A stretch of 64,000 nucleotides of DNA, from assembly GCF_900114375.1 (NCBI RefSeq), contig NZ_FOSV01000002.1, forward strand, positions 372,001 through 436,000, written 5' to 3'. The stretch comes from Methylorubrum salsuginis. Its GTDB lineage: Bacteria; Pseudomonadota; Alphaproteobacteria; Rhizobiales; Beijerinckiaceae. Below the pieces are notes generated by a model, which saw only the letters and a list, made by a program, of their open reading frames with translations, did not search any database and was not told where the DNA came from. Each line of letters opens with the position of its first letter. The first letter of the stretch is position 1. Shown one piece after another: positions 55,092-64,000 of the stretch. Position numbers and translations under genes: made by a program.

Positions 55092-56081
55092 TCAGCGCAT
55101 CGCCACGGAGGCCGCGACGCGCTCGGCGCGGGCGAGCGCCTCGGCCTTGGCCGGGTCGGCGAAGCCCATCACCCGCAGGTAGCGGTCGTTCTCGAACACC
55201 ATGGTCTGGGTCGCGGCCATCGGGCGGCCGATCTTCGCGTCGGTGAAGGTCCCGCGCAGCCGCACCACGACGGCCCCGCCGCGGGTCGTGCGCTCCTCGT
55301 CCGTGACGACGACGTCCCGTGCATCCTTCTGGCTCGCGAACAGCTTGCGGGCGACGGCGCTTTCCGCGCCGGCCGGCACCGCGGCCTGCCCGAGGGACGG
55401 CGTGACGACGATGGCGGGTTGCTCGCGTTCGGGATCGAGATCCTTCGGCCCTTCGGTGAGGATCAGGCCGTTGCCGGCGAACACGAGCGCCGGCCGGAAG
55501 CCCGCGGTGTCGCCGATCGTGTAGGGCAGGGCCGCGACCTGATCGGCCAGGCTGGCCTTGCCCCGGAAGGCGATGGTGCGGAGCGCCGCCTCGACCGCCT
55601 TGGCGGGCACCTCCTTGCCCGCGCCGTCCGGCACCTGCACCGTGACGAGGCCGGTGCCGGGCTGCCCGCGGACCACCGCCACCCACTTGGCGTAGTTGAG
55701 CCCGTTGGCGTTCTGGCTGCCGCGCAGCACGAAGCCCTCGCCGCCCTGGACCGGCAGCGCCGCGCGCCCCCCCTTCACCCGGAAGCCGGTCGCCGCCAGC
55801 GCCTCGGGCGTGAACTTGGCGCTGATCTGGTCCCAGGCCTCCGGCGGCATCTCCATCAGGATGATCGAGGCGCCGGAGCGGTGCTCGAAGCCCGAGAACG
55901 CCTTGGCCGGGCTCATGCCCGCGGGCGGTTCGAGACCGAGCGAGCCGGCGGGCGGGAAGACCGGCTCGGCCCGTGCCGGGAGGATCGCGGCCAGGCCGCC
56001 GGTGAGCCCGGCGACGAAGCCGCGCAGCGAAAGCCGGCGCAAGCGGGCAAACGGGGCCTGCAGGGACGATCCGTCGATCAT
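55092..56081 (-). CDS. exported protein with possible Tat signal, unknown
   Basis: 329 residues. The N-terminus has RRLSLRGFVAGLTGG, a twin-arginine-like signal, cut near ARAEP. The rest is soluble with mixed alpha/beta composition (for example FEHRSGASIILMEMPPEAW, GFRVKGGRAALPVQGGEGFVLRG); no catalytic motif recognised. Likely heads the group with the two downstream genes (25 bases apart). Confidence 0.65.
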   Translation of the reverse strand: MIDGSSLQAPFARLRRLSLRGFVAGLTGGLAAILPARAEPVFPPAGSLGLEPPAGMSPAKAFSGFEHRSGASIILMEMPPEAWDQISAKFTPEALAATGFRVKGGRAALPVQGGEGFVLRGSQNANGLNYAKWVAVVRGQPGTGLVTVQVPDGAGKEVPAKAVEAALRTIAFRGKASLADQVAALPYTIGDTAGFRPALVFAGNGLILTEGPKDLDPEREQPAIVVTPSLGQAAVPAGAESAVARKLFASQKDARDVVVTDEERTTRGGAVVVRLRGTFTDAKIGRPMAATQTMVFENDRYLRVMGFADPAKAEALARAERVAASVAMR

Positions 56082-56106
56082 CGGAACACTCCTTCAAGAG
56101 GCAGGT

Positions 56107-56212
56107 CTAGAGCATCGTCCCGGATATCGGATCCAGGACGATGCTCTACGTTGTTGTGCCGCATCGTCTGTTTCCGAAAGCCGGAAACCACCTTATCGGG
56201 ACGATGCTCTAG
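56107..56212. repeat. extragenic palindromic repeat, family A
   Basis: Inverted outer ends (AGAGCATCGTCC / GGGACGATGCTCT), an inner hairpin GGATATCGGATCC region, then GCATCGT...CCGAAAGCCGGAAACCACC. The best-preserved copy in the window; nearly identical to the interior of the 31861 copy. Confidence 0.85.
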
Positions 56213-56559
56213 AACCGCGCCCGACCGCGTTGGGTCGAGACCCATCTCCAAGCCTTTGTTGAGCCGCGCTTTCTTTCGACGAACCGGCATCCGCTTCGTC
56301 GGAAAGCGCTCGAGCGGGGAAGGGCGGTTCAGCGGGGCGTGACGCGGCTGACGGGCATCGAGCGGTTGCCGGGAATGGCCTCGCCGGACAGCTTTCCCGG
56401 GGCGCGCGCGCAGCCGCATGCGGGGCCCGGATCGGGAGCCTCTCATACCAAGCGGCACGGAACCGGACCGATGGTCCTGTTCCGTGTCTCCGGCGGACGC
56501 CCGCCGCCCCTCCGTCGCGGGGGCCATCGGCGATGCGTCGGGATCATCGCCGATTGGGA
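56213..56559. other. intergenic region with no recognised gene
   Basis: 347 bases between a family A repeat and the next minus-strand gene. Open frames here resemble nothing known. A short CTTTCGACGAA...TTCGTCGGAAAG dyad at about 56271-56306 may be a terminator-like stem. Confidence 0.35.
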
Positions 56560-57060
56560 TCACAGCGTCTTTTCCAGCACCGCGGTCACGGCCGCCACCC
56601 GGTCCTCGAAGTCGGCCACGTTGGCGAACGGACGCCAGTTCACGTCGAGGACGCCGTTCTCGAACCGGAGACCGTTGGCATAGTTCGAGGCCGGGGCCGT
56701 CTTCTCGTCGTAGCGGATCCGGATCGCCTTGAGCTTCGCCTGCAGCGCCTCGCGGCCGATCTTGTCCGTGCCGATCGCCTTCAGCCCGGCGGCGAGCGGC
56801 TCGAAGATGGTTTTTTCGAAGTAATCGGGATTGGCATAGTATTGCGCGTCGCCGGGCATCGTGAGCTGGTCCCACGCCACCTCGACCGGCACGGCGGACC
56901 CCGCCGCCTCCTGGATCGCTTTCTCCTGCGCCGGATAGCGGCTCTCGCGGTAGGCGGCGATCGCCCGGCGCTCGGCGAGCCCGAGGGTGGGCTCGGCCCA
57001 GGCCGAGGAAGCCCAGAGCAGGGTCGCGGCGGCGGCGAGAGCGTGTCGGCGTGAGATCAT
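56560..57060 (-). CDS. exported protein, unknown
   Basis: 166 residues with a signal peptide (MISRRHALAAAATLLWASSAWAEP; the ISRRHAL start is Tat-like). The mature part is helical and contains aromatic residues (YYANPDYFEKTIFEP). No family recognised. Third of three minus-strand genes after the M48 protease. Confidence 0.6.
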   Translation of the reverse strand: MISRRHALAAAATLLWASSAWAEPTLGLAERRAIAAYRESRYPAQEKAIQEAAGSAVPVEVAWDQLTMPGDAQYYANPDYFEKTIFEPLAAGLKAIGTDKIGREALQAKLKAIRIRYDEKTAPASNYANGLRFENGVLDVNWRPFANVADFEDRVAAVTAVLEKTL

Positions 57061-57120
57061 GCAGCGGCGTCTCCTTGCGAAGGCCCTGCCGGGAGGGCCG
57101 GGGAACGGATCGCGGCGGGC

Positions 57121-57630
57121 TCAGCCCGCCGTCACGGAACCGGCCCGCCGGTTGCGCAGCAGCGAGACCAGCGCCCCGACGACGGCCGCCGCGAGCGCGG
57201 CCATGATCACCAGCAGGGTGACGGTCCGGTTCCACAGCCGGTCGAGGCCGAGATCGGTGGTGATGCGGTCCGGTCGCGCCGGATCGGCCATGGGGCTGAC
57301 GCTGAAATCGCCGACCTGCACGCCGGAGAACACGTAGTTCACCCGCCGCGTCACCGTGCCGGCGGGCCGGCGCAGGGTCAGGGTCAGGTCGCAGATGTGG
57401 ATCACGATCTTGGACTTGCAGGTGGCGTCGCCGATCCGGGCCTCGGCCACCGGCCGGGCGGTCTCGCGGACCTGCCAGTCCGAAATCACGACCGGGGCGG
57501 TGTACAGGGCGCAGGCCACCAGCATGCCGCCGAGCGACGCGGCGCCGAACAGGACCCAGAAGACGGCGAGCCAGCCCTGGCGCTGCGGCGGCAGCCGAAG
57601 GAGGCGGGCAGGTTCGGGCGATGCGGTCAT
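57121..57630 (-). CDS. membrane protein with periplasmic loop, unknown
   Basis: 169 residues. Two membrane segments (about residues 20-45 and 133-157) enclose a periplasmic domain of about 85 residues with two cysteines (ATCKSKIVIHICDL) that could form a disulfide. Starts six bases after the M48 gene stop, so the two are likely one operon. Confidence 0.65.
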   Translation of the reverse strand: MTASPEPARLLRLPPQRQGWLAVFWVLFGAASLGGMLVACALYTAPVVISDWQVRETARPVAEARIGDATCKSKIVIHICDLTLTLRRPAGTVTRRVNYVFSGVQVGDFSVSPMADPARPDRITTDLGLDRLWNRTVTLLVIMAALAAAVVGALVSLLRNRRAGSVTAG

Positions 57631-57636
57631 GGAGCC

Positions 57637-59811
57637 TCAGGCCGGGACGGTTTCGGAGGAGGCGCGGGCGCCGGTCTCGGCGAGGAGCTGCCGGGCCTGG
57701 GCGGCATCCTGGTAGCGCACGATCAGATCGGCGAGACCCGGCGGCTTCATCCCGCGCGGCAGGGCGAGGGCCAGGGTGACGATGCGGTGCTTCGTGTCGA
57801 GCTTCACGCCGTGCCGGCCCGGCCGGCGCTGCGGCCAGGGCGCCTCGGGCGGCAGCAGGAGGCGCATGACGAGGCCGTTCTGGCGCAGGGTCATGTCGAG
57901 GTCGGCGATCTCGTCCCAGCCGATCGCCCGGTCGAGGCCCGGCGACCGCAGCCCCTCGGGGCTCAGGACCAGGGTCACCGGCTCGCCCTTGCGCAGCACC
58001 AGGGCGCCGGCGCCGGCCAGGAGCGCACCGAGGCCGAGCGCGACCGCGAGGAGAAGGCCGTTGTCCCTGGCGTGGATGCCCGGCACCCCGAACAGGGCGA
58101 TGGCCACGCCGATGGCGGCGAGGAGGCCGCCGCCCACCGCCAGGGCGAGCCCGCGCGGTCGGTGATGCGCCCGCAGGACCCGTTCCTCGCTGCCGACCTC
58201 CGCCACCGTCGCTTCCAGATGCGCGTGGAAGGCCGCCTCCCGCGCCCGCAGCACGCCGAGGAAATCCGCACTCGCCGCGCGGCTCAGGCCCGCCGGATCG
58301 GCGAAATAGGCCGCGAGGGCCCCCAGTGCGCTCGGCGGCGGCACCGCGCCGGCCGCGGCCAGGAGATCCGCGTCGATCGTCCGGCCGAGGGCGGCGACGC
58401 GCTCGCGGGTCGGGGGGTGGGTGTCGGTGGGGTGGGCCTGCTGCTCCTGCCAATGCGCCGCCGGGTCGTCGAGGCCGTGCCGGACGGTGCGGTCGAGGGC
58501 GGCGGCCACGAGATCGGCGGGCGCCGCTTCCGGCGCTTCCGAGGCGGCTTGAAGGGTCTCTTGGATGCGGGGCGCCACCGCGCCGGTGCGCAGCAGGGCC
58601 CGCGCCGAGGCGTCCGCCGAGGTGGCACCGGCCCCCGCCGCATCCGCCGCGAATTCGCGCGTCCGGCTCCAGTGGCGCACGGCGAGGTGGAAGCGCTCCA
58701 TCACGAAGAGGCCGAGGCGCAGCGACGGGCCGAGCAGCCCGAGCGCGCCCTGATGGCCTTCGGCCACCGCGCCGAGGGAGCGCTCGACGCCGGCATAGAT
58801 CGGCAGGAAGCGCTGGCTGTAGGTCGTGTCGTCCCCGGCATAATGGGCGAGTTCGTGGCCGATGATCGCCGCCACCTCGTCGCCCCGCATGAGGGCGAGG
58901 TAGGGGAGGGGCAGGTAGAGGATCCGGCCCTCGACCCGCGTTCCGCCGGGCTCCAGCACGGCCGGGCCGGCGCTGACGAAGAAGCCCTCGGTGAGCCCGA
59001 CCACCACCGCCTCGGGCTTCAGGGCCCCGAGCCGCGCGGCGAGCCCCTCGACGAGGCGCCACAGGCCCGGCGCCTCGGCGGGCGTCACCGTCCGGCCGAG
59101 GATCGGCAGCGGATCGGGCTCGAAGGCCCCGAGCGCCCGGCGCAGGCCGAGCACGGTGCTGCCGGCTACGAGAACCGCGGCCCCGACCGCCACGGCGGCG
59201 ACGACCAGGAGCTTCATCGCCCCGCCGTCGAAGCGCCCCTGGAGGAGGACGGCCGCCTCGAAGGCGATTGCGGCGACGAAGGCCGCGGTCGCCGCCAGGA
59301 TCTGGAGCGAGAGCGCGACGGGGAGCAGCCGGCGCATCAGGGAGAAGCCGCGCACCAGCGTGTCGCGCGAGGCGCGGCCGAGCCGGCCGAGGACCGCGCC
59401 GGCGAGCAGAATGAGGAGGGAGAGCCCGGCGGCCAGGGCGCCGCCCGCGACGACGACCGGCGGCAGCAGGACGCGCCAATCCATCACGGTGGCGAGGTGG
59501 GCCGCCTCGTCTCGGGCGCTCCGGGCCTTGGCCAGGGCGAGCGGCCCGCCATAGGTCCGGCCACCGGAGCGGAATTGCTGGCCGGGATCGAAGCGTCCGT
59601 CCGGCGGCGCCCGCGCCTCCCACTCGGCCACCACGGCGTCCAACCGCTGTCGCTCGGCGTGGAACAGGGCACGGTCGTCGGCGCCGCGCCGCATCTCCCA
59701 GACACCGAGCAGCAGGAGGCCGAGCGGCAGCAGCACGGTGGCGGCGACCAGACGGGCAAGAGCGCGCGTCCGCGCGGGCGCATGCGAGGAACTTGCCTCG
59801 GGAATGGTCAC
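57637..59811 (-). CDS. M48 family integral-membrane metallopeptidase
   Basis: 724 residues. An N-terminal membrane segment (about 14-34), further helices near 107-135 and 157-215, then the zinc-protease motif HELAHYAGDD (about residue 295) with a downstream glutamate in REFAADAAGAG; C-terminal membrane pair (about 555-615) and a small beta domain. This resembles membrane M48 proteases of the HtpX/YhfN type. The start is uncertain: GTG 59811 directly abuts an AGGAG sequence with no spacer, so a slightly later start is possible. Confidence 0.8.
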   Translation of the reverse strand: MTIPEASSSHAPARTRALARLVAATVLLPLGLLLLGVWEMRRGADDRALFHAERQRLDAVVAEWEARAPPDGRFDPGQQFRSGGRTYGGPLALAKARSARDEAAHLATVMDWRVLLPPVVVAGGALAAGLSLLILLAGAVLGRLGRASRDTLVRGFSLMRRLLPVALSLQILAATAAFVAAIAFEAAVLLQGRFDGGAMKLLVVAAVAVGAAVLVAGSTVLGLRRALGAFEPDPLPILGRTVTPAEAPGLWRLVEGLAARLGALKPEAVVVGLTEGFFVSAGPAVLEPGGTRVEGRILYLPLPYLALMRGDEVAAIIGHELAHYAGDDTTYSQRFLPIYAGVERSLGAVAEGHQGALGLLGPSLRLGLFVMERFHLAVRHWSRTREFAADAAGAGATSADASARALLRTGAVAPRIQETLQAASEAPEAAPADLVAAALDRTVRHGLDDPAAHWQEQQAHPTDTHPPTRERVAALGRTIDADLLAAAGAVPPPSALGALAAYFADPAGLSRAASADFLGVLRAREAAFHAHLEATVAEVGSEERVLRAHHRPRGLALAVGGGLLAAIGVAIALFGVPGIHARDNGLLLAVALGLGALLAGAGALVLRKGEPVTLVLSPEGLRSPGLDRAIGWDEIADLDMTLRQNGLVMRLLLPPEAPWPQRRPGRHGVKLDTKHRIVTLALALPRGMKPPGLADLIVRYQDAAQARQLLAETGARASSETVPA

Positions 59812-60117
59812 CTCCTGAAGCGCAGGGAAGACGTGCCTCGACGCCGTTCGTAACGATCCGGACAGTCGAAAGATCGTCCGGCGCCAGGACAGGCAACGGG
59901 CCGGACAAAGTCCCTCGATACGACGAGATAGATTGGGCGCAACCTCGTTTGTCTTCTTCTCGACGAAGGGATGTCTACCGAAACGACCCGCTTCGTCAAT
60001 GGTCGGGCGGCCTTGTTGCATCGGACGGCTCGGGGCCGGCGGCGGAACTTCCGCGCCCCGGCGGCCGGTCCTCGCGAGCCGATGGGCCCGGCTGGCGGGG
60101 ACCGGCCGCGGATGCTC
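59812..60117. other. intergenic region with no recognised gene
   Basis: 306 bases between the M48 gene start and the next minus-strand stop. The M48 frame remains open upstream to 60021 but without a recognised domain. No repeat or RNA gene found. Confidence 0.35.
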
Positions 60118-60849
60118 CTATTCGCAATCGTCGAGGTTTCTCTTGGCGGCCGAGGACGCCAACCTGATGCCGGCGCTCGCGATTTTCTGCATGTCGGGAT
60201 CGGTGGCGTCGATGGATTGATGGTAGTGTTTGATTTTGCGCATCATGTTGGTGGCGGCGAGCCGGCAGGACATATCGTGTTCTTGCTGCTTCGCCAGCAC
60301 GCCGAGCGTCGTGTTCAGCCGGTCGAGCGCGGAGCGGTCTTTCGCCTCGAAGGCGGCTTTGGAAGCCGCCTGGATCTTCGCGAGGCGCTCCTGAATCGGA
60401 ACGGACGCCTCGCCCGTCTCCGCCGCCTCGGGAGCGGGACGGGTGGCGGCTACGGGCTTGGCCGGGGGGGCGGTCTCGGCCCGCGCCGGCGCCAGGCAGG
60501 CGGCGCGCTCCGCCGCGATCTTTCCCTCGGCCTCCGCGCCCTGCGCCTTCAGCGTCGCTTTCATGGCGTCCGGCATGTCGTCCAGGGCCTCGTCCGGGAC
60601 CGCCGAGGCGGCCGCGCTCTGCATGGAGACGAGCGCGGTCCGGCAGGGCTTCGACAACCCTTCGGTCTGCACGAGGGGCCCGAACGTCTGGAGGAGGGCG
60701 GGCCGTTGCGCGGCCGGGGCCGCCTTCGCCTTCGCCCACAACGCCTCCCCTTTCGCGAGGGTCTCACGGTCGATGCGGCTCTGCCCGAAGGCCGCCGTCG
60801 CGATCACGCAGAACAGGGCGGTCGCGGCATAGAGCGATTTCGGCACCAT
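60118..60849 (-). CDS. exported protein, unknown
   Basis: 243 residues with a signal peptide (LYAATALFCVIATAAFGQ). The mature protein is helical and alanine-rich with a low-complexity middle (about 120-145) and cysteines at a few places (SKPCRTAL, AACLAPA, DMSCRLA, DDCE). Function unknown. Confidence 0.6.
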   Translation of the reverse strand: MVPKSLYAATALFCVIATAAFGQSRIDRETLAKGEALWAKAKAAPAAQRPALLQTFGPLVQTEGLSKPCRTALVSMQSAAASAVPDEALDDMPDAMKATLKAQGAEAEGKIAAERAACLAPARAETAPPAKPVAATRPAPEAAETGEASVPIQERLAKIQAASKAAFEAKDRSALDRLNTTLGVLAKQQEHDMSCRLAATNMMRKIKHYHQSIDATDPDMQKIASAGIRLASSAAKRNLDDCE

Positions 60850-60916
60850 CAGATTGGGTTTCCGATTTTATCCGATCCTCGACGAGCGTATTCAAGATTC
60901 GAGAATGACACGCCTT

Positions 60917-61297
60917 TCACTGGGGTTTCTTCCCCTTCGCGATGATCCTGCTCAGCTTGATCTTCAGCTTGTACTGATCGCAGACCTCGCTCACCGGAAC
61001 GTTGTTGTCGGCCGCCAACTCGGCGAGCGTCTGCTCGTCCCCGTCGAGGTGAACGATCCCGTCACGGCCCTTCTTCTCATGAAGATCGCCCTTCGGGGTC
61101 GAGGATTGCTTGCCGAAAAGCGTGTCGATCCCGATCGCGAAGTAATGCGCCGAATCGTCCGGGAGCATGCCCTTGCTGCTGCAATACGCGATGATTCCGA
61201 GATCGTTTCTGTGTTCGAGATAATCCCGGTTGCTGTCCTGCGCGAGAGCGCCGGTAGAGGCCGCGAAGGCGAAGAAGAGCGACGACGTCCACTTCAT
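60917..61297 (-). CDS. exported protein, unknown
   Basis: 126 residues with a signal peptide (MKWTSSLFFAFAASTGALAQD) and a soluble remainder with two cysteines (IIAYCSSKG, SEVCDQYK). No family recognised. Same strand and type as its neighbours. Confidence 0.6.
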   Translation of the reverse strand: MKWTSSLFFAFAASTGALAQDSNRDYLEHRNDLGIIAYCSSKGMLPDDSAHYFAIGIDTLFGKQSSTPKGDLHEKKGRDGIVHLDGDEQTLAELAADNNVPVSEVCDQYKLKIKLSRIIAKGKKPQ

Positions 61298-61437
61298 GAC
61301 GAATTCCCGAGTCGATCGAGTTGTGCGGAATGACAGAACCTGAAGCCGCGCCCGACCGCGCCGGCCTCGGCCGAGGCCGCCGCATGGATCGACGCCGTAT
61401 CGATCTCAAAATATGATTGGTGTCGTGGGACGATCGT

Positions 61438-61917
61438 TCAGCGTAGCGACGGCTTGCTGTACATGGTGCATAGGGCGTAATAGGTCTTCTGCCCACATTC
61501 CAAGGTCAAGACATCGCATTTCACTTCTCTCGACGGGGTCTTGATTACCAAGGCCGCGCCGACCGTGATGAAAACCGCCGACAAACGGTGCCATTCGTTC
61601 TCGACGATCTCGTTCCAGGCGATGGGCGGCTTCCCGGTGACTGTAATGCCATCCTTCGAAAGAGTGAGAACCGGTCTTTTGAGTGTCAGCCACATCGGCA
61701 GGACACGCAGGCAGAACAGAACGACGGCAAAGGCGGAAAGACCCGCAATCCAGTAAAACGGCGGGTCCAGGGGAACGCTGGCTCGGTTGAGATAACGCTG
61801 AGCCGCGATGAAGCCGAGGATGGCCGCAAAGCCGAGCACGAGGACCGACATGATGGCAATTTTAGTCGGCGAACGAAACAGGTGCTTGACGCCGCCGCCT
61901 TGAATTGTTTCGTGCAT
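61438..61917 (-). CDS. STM3941-like membrane protein
   Basis: 159 residues. Two membrane segments (about 20-40 and 58-78) are followed by a PH-like domain (LTLSKDGITVTGKPPIAWNEI...). The arrangement matches the STM3941-family of uncharacterised inner-membrane proteins. ATG 61917 chosen; the frame extends upstream without support. Confidence 0.65.
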   Translation of the reverse strand: MHETIQGGGVKHLFRSPTKIAIMSVLVLGFAAILGFIAAQRYLNRASVPLDPPFYWIAGLSAFAVVLFCLRVLPMWLTLKRPVLTLSKDGITVTGKPPIAWNEIVENEWHRLSAVFITVGAALVIKTPSREVKCDVLTLECGQKTYYALCTMYSKPSLR

Positions 61918-62097
61918 ATTCAGCTCCGAACGATTCCAATCTGGTGTACCGACCGCATTTATCCGGTCATGCTGAAGCTCAAGCTGACCGGGCGGTGCCT
62001 TATCCAAATGCGAGCGGAGTCGCAACCAGTTGTTCGTGCCGGATGATCGAGGCGGAGCGGCGCCTAAGGGGCGGCGGCGAGCCCGACGCTCGTGCGG

Positions 62098-62275
62098 CGA
62101 TGCTTCGCCGGTGCGCTCGACACGAGCGAAGGCGTCCGGCGGCGGATGGCCGAACTCGGTGTGACCGGCTCGATGAGCCGTTCGGGCAACGTGTGGGACG
62201 ACGCGGCGGACCGGCCGTACACGGGACGGGACCTGCGCGGAGGTGTTCGATGCCATCGCCCGCGTCGACAGCCGT
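62098..62275 (+). pseudogene. IS3-family transposase relic
   Basis: A short stretch reads GVTGSMSRSGNVWDDAA in one frame and EVFDAIARV in the next, matching parts of the catalytic domain of IS3-type OrfB transposases separated by a frameshift. Only about 60 codons remain and no inverted repeats were found, so it is inactive. Confidence 0.6.
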
Positions 62276-62613
62276 GCCCCGATTGCCGAGGAGGATGTCC
62301 GTCAAGCCGGCAGCAGGCCACCGGTCCGGCGAGGCGATCTCGCCCTCGTTCTCTGTTTTCGAAGGTCGGCGTCCACGTATTGGGGAGCGATCGGCCGGCT
62401 GATATTTGAGTTATGTCTCGACAACGAAGCGAACAGCTGGAAGTTGTGGGCCGTGGGCTGTACCATAAGGCGACTTCGGTTGAAGTTTTCAGATTGAAAA
62501 ACAAATTTTCCGCGCCAAACAAATCCGAGGCGGTTTCGCATTGCCAATTTTCTTGCCCGATGCGATTTGTGTCGAATTCATGCCTATTGGGCGAAGGGCG
62601 GTTTGGGCGCGCG

Positions 62614-64000
62614 ATGCTGTACGCAGGGACCTATACGGGTACGATTCATACGTACTGTGCTGATTTCAATTACAGCGACCCGATTACCTTCACCATCAGC
62701 CGTAGTGGCGTCATCGATCTGCCCTGGTCTTATCAGGGCAAACTGAGTGACGGGACGATCGATGGTTCCGGTCTGATCTCCGGTCTCTCGATCACGGTCC
62801 AGTCGCTGTCGCTCGGCAGCCTCAGGATCGACTACGCGGCGACCAGCGACGGCACCCACTTCTCCGGGTCGGGCAGCTCGATCAACGGTATCGTCAGCAC
62901 CATCACCGCGACCCGGACCGTGCCGACCTACGAGGCCGCGAGCGATTACGTCGTGGTGACGGAGGACAGCGGCGTCCCGGCGCGCGGCAACCTGCTCGAC
63001 AACGACAACGACCCGTTGGCCACCGTCACGACCGTCGCGGGCAAGGCGGTGGCTGCCACCGGCACCACCGTCGTCGTCGGCACCTACGGGCGACTCACCA
63101 TTGGGGCGGACGGTGCCTACAGCTACGCCCTCGACAACACCCATGCGGCGGTCAACGCGCTCAAGGACGGCCAGAGCCTGAGCGATTTCTTCAGCTACCA
63201 GGCCGGTAACGCCAAGGGGTCGGACGGTTCCAGTCTATGGATCACCATCAACGGCCGAACCGATCCGAAGGTCCCGGTCAACGGAACCTCGGGCAACGAC
63301 ACGCTGCTGGCGAGCCCGGCCGCCGAAACCTTCTCCGGCGGCAAGGGCTCCGACACGGTGAGCTATGCCCGTGCCAAGGCCGGCGTCGCGGCCGACCTCT
63401 CTGCGCAGACGTCCAATTCGGGCGATGCGGTGGACGATACCTATGTCAGCATCGAGAATCTGAAGGGAAGCGCCTTCGCCGACACGCTTCGGGGCGATGC
63501 CCATGCCAACATCCTCGACGGATCGGGCGGCGCCGATTGGCTCGTGGGTGGTGCCGGCAACGACACCTACATCGTCGACAACGTCGGCGACACCTGCAGT
63601 GAATACAGCAGCACGGGCGGCGTCGATCTCGTCGTCGCCTCGGTCTCGTACAAGCTCGGCCGCTACTACTACTCGAACCTCGAGAACCTGACGCTCGCCG
63701 GAAAGGCCCATATCGACGGCACCGGCAACGAGTTGGCCAACACGCTGCACGGCAACGGCGGGAACAACATCCTCGACGGCGATCTGGGGGCCGACAAGCT
63801 CTACGGCGGCCTCGGCAACGACACCTATCTCGTCGACAACGCGGGCGACCGGGTGTTCGAGAAGGCCAGCGAGGGCAAAGACACGGTGCGCGCCTCGGTC
63901 AGCTACGTGCTCGCCGCCGGTCAGGCCATCGAGACCCTCGAACTCGCCGCCGGCCGCACCAACTTCGACCTGACGGGGAACGGTGAGGCCAATACCCTGC
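62614..64000 (+). CDS. VCBS/RTX-type secreted protein, start only
   Basis: Open to the window end (462 codons visible). After an N-terminal beta-rich part, a VCBS/cadherin-like domain (about residues 110-215; DNDNDPLATVT, GADGAYSYALDN) is followed by RTX calcium-binding nonapeptides of type GGxGxD (GGKGSDTVSYA, GGAGNDTYIVDN, GGLGNDTYLVDN). Such proteins leave by type I secretion. An in-frame ATG at 62560 is an alternative start. No signal peptide, as usual for the class. Confidence 0.85.
   Translation, partial: MLYAGTYTGTIHTYCADFNYSDPITFTISRSGVIDLPWSYQGKLSDGTIDGSGLISGLSITVQSLSLGSLRIDYAATSDGTHFSGSGSSINGIVSTITATRTVPTYEAASDYVVVTEDSGVPARGNLLDNDNDPLATVTTVAGKAVAATGTTVVVGTYGRLTIGADGAYSYALDNTHAAVNALKDGQSLSDFFSYQAGNAKGSDGSSLWITINGRTDPKVPVNGTSGNDTLLASPAAETFSGGKGSDTVSYARAKAGVAADLSAQTSNSGDAVDDTYVSIENLKGSAFADTLRGDAHANILDGSGGADWLVGGAGNDTYIVDNVGDTCSEYSSTGGVDLVVASVSYKLGRYYYSNLENLTLAGKAHIDGTGNELANTLHGNGGNNILDGDLGADKLYGGLGNDTYLVDNAGDRVFEKASEGKDTVRASVSYVLAAGQAIETLELAAGRTNFDLTGNGEANTL

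Noticed and set aside
59812..60021. N-terminal extension of the M48 peptidase
   Set aside because: The frame stays open, but the extra residues form no membrane segment or recognised motif and have irregular composition.

Overview
The window is GC-rich chromosomal DNA from an alphaproteobacterium of the order Hyphomicrobiales, most likely a Methylobacterium/Methylorubrum. I infer this from gene order (pyrH-frr-uppS-cdsA-dxr-rseP-bamA-lpxD; ubiH-like/tesB/glnK/amtB/ftsK), from an fdh4A-fdh4B-like formate dehydrogenase pair, and from two families of long intergenic hairpin repeats. I ran no database search; every assignment rests on reading motifs and gene context.

Layout. 0-10 kb: UMP kinase, ribosome recycling factor, undecaprenyl-PP synthase, CDP-DAG synthase, DXP reductoisomerase, RseP, BamA and LpxD, all on the + strand; a strong stem-loop in the bamA leader reaches almost to the start codon. 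10-21 kb: a CX5R phosphatase, an acetyltransferase, pyrophosphatase, a UbiH-family hydroxylase, TesB, GlnK-AmtB behind a sigma-54-like promoter, an outer-membrane barrel protein and FtsK. 21-33 kb: an MFS transporter, the FdhF/YdeP-type oxidoreductase pair, PyrD, an S24-type repressor, an RtcB-PrfH RNA/ribosome-repair pair, CysE, and a BzdR-like regulator (HTH fused to a shikimate-kinase fold). 33-39.4 kb: a sensor kinase, two small ORFs and an OmpR-type regulator, then a divergent DUF3369 hybrid kinase.

Two reverse-transcriptase systems lie about 4 kb apart. The first (39.5-42.8 kb) is a strikingly AT-rich insert with a UG/Abi-like RT (YVDD) whose stop overlaps, by 8 nt, the start of a short family-A DNA polymerase with all three polymerase motifs. 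I do not recall a characterised RT + PolA operon of this form; it is the strongest candidate here for an undescribed, probably anti-phage, system. The second (46.5-53.4 kb, directly after tRNA-Leu) is a complete retron-like locus in host-like base composition: a WGR/HEAT-like protein, a SWIM zinc-finger protein, an msr-msd-like ncRNA with matching a1/a2 arms and a long msd hairpin, and a retron RT (NAxxH, YADD, VTG) carrying an unusual C-terminal membrane hairpin.

53-62 kb holds a run of minus-strand secreted or membrane proteins of unknown function and an integral-membrane M48 peptidase. A small IS3 relic follows, and the window ends inside the start of a large VCBS/RTX-type secreted protein.
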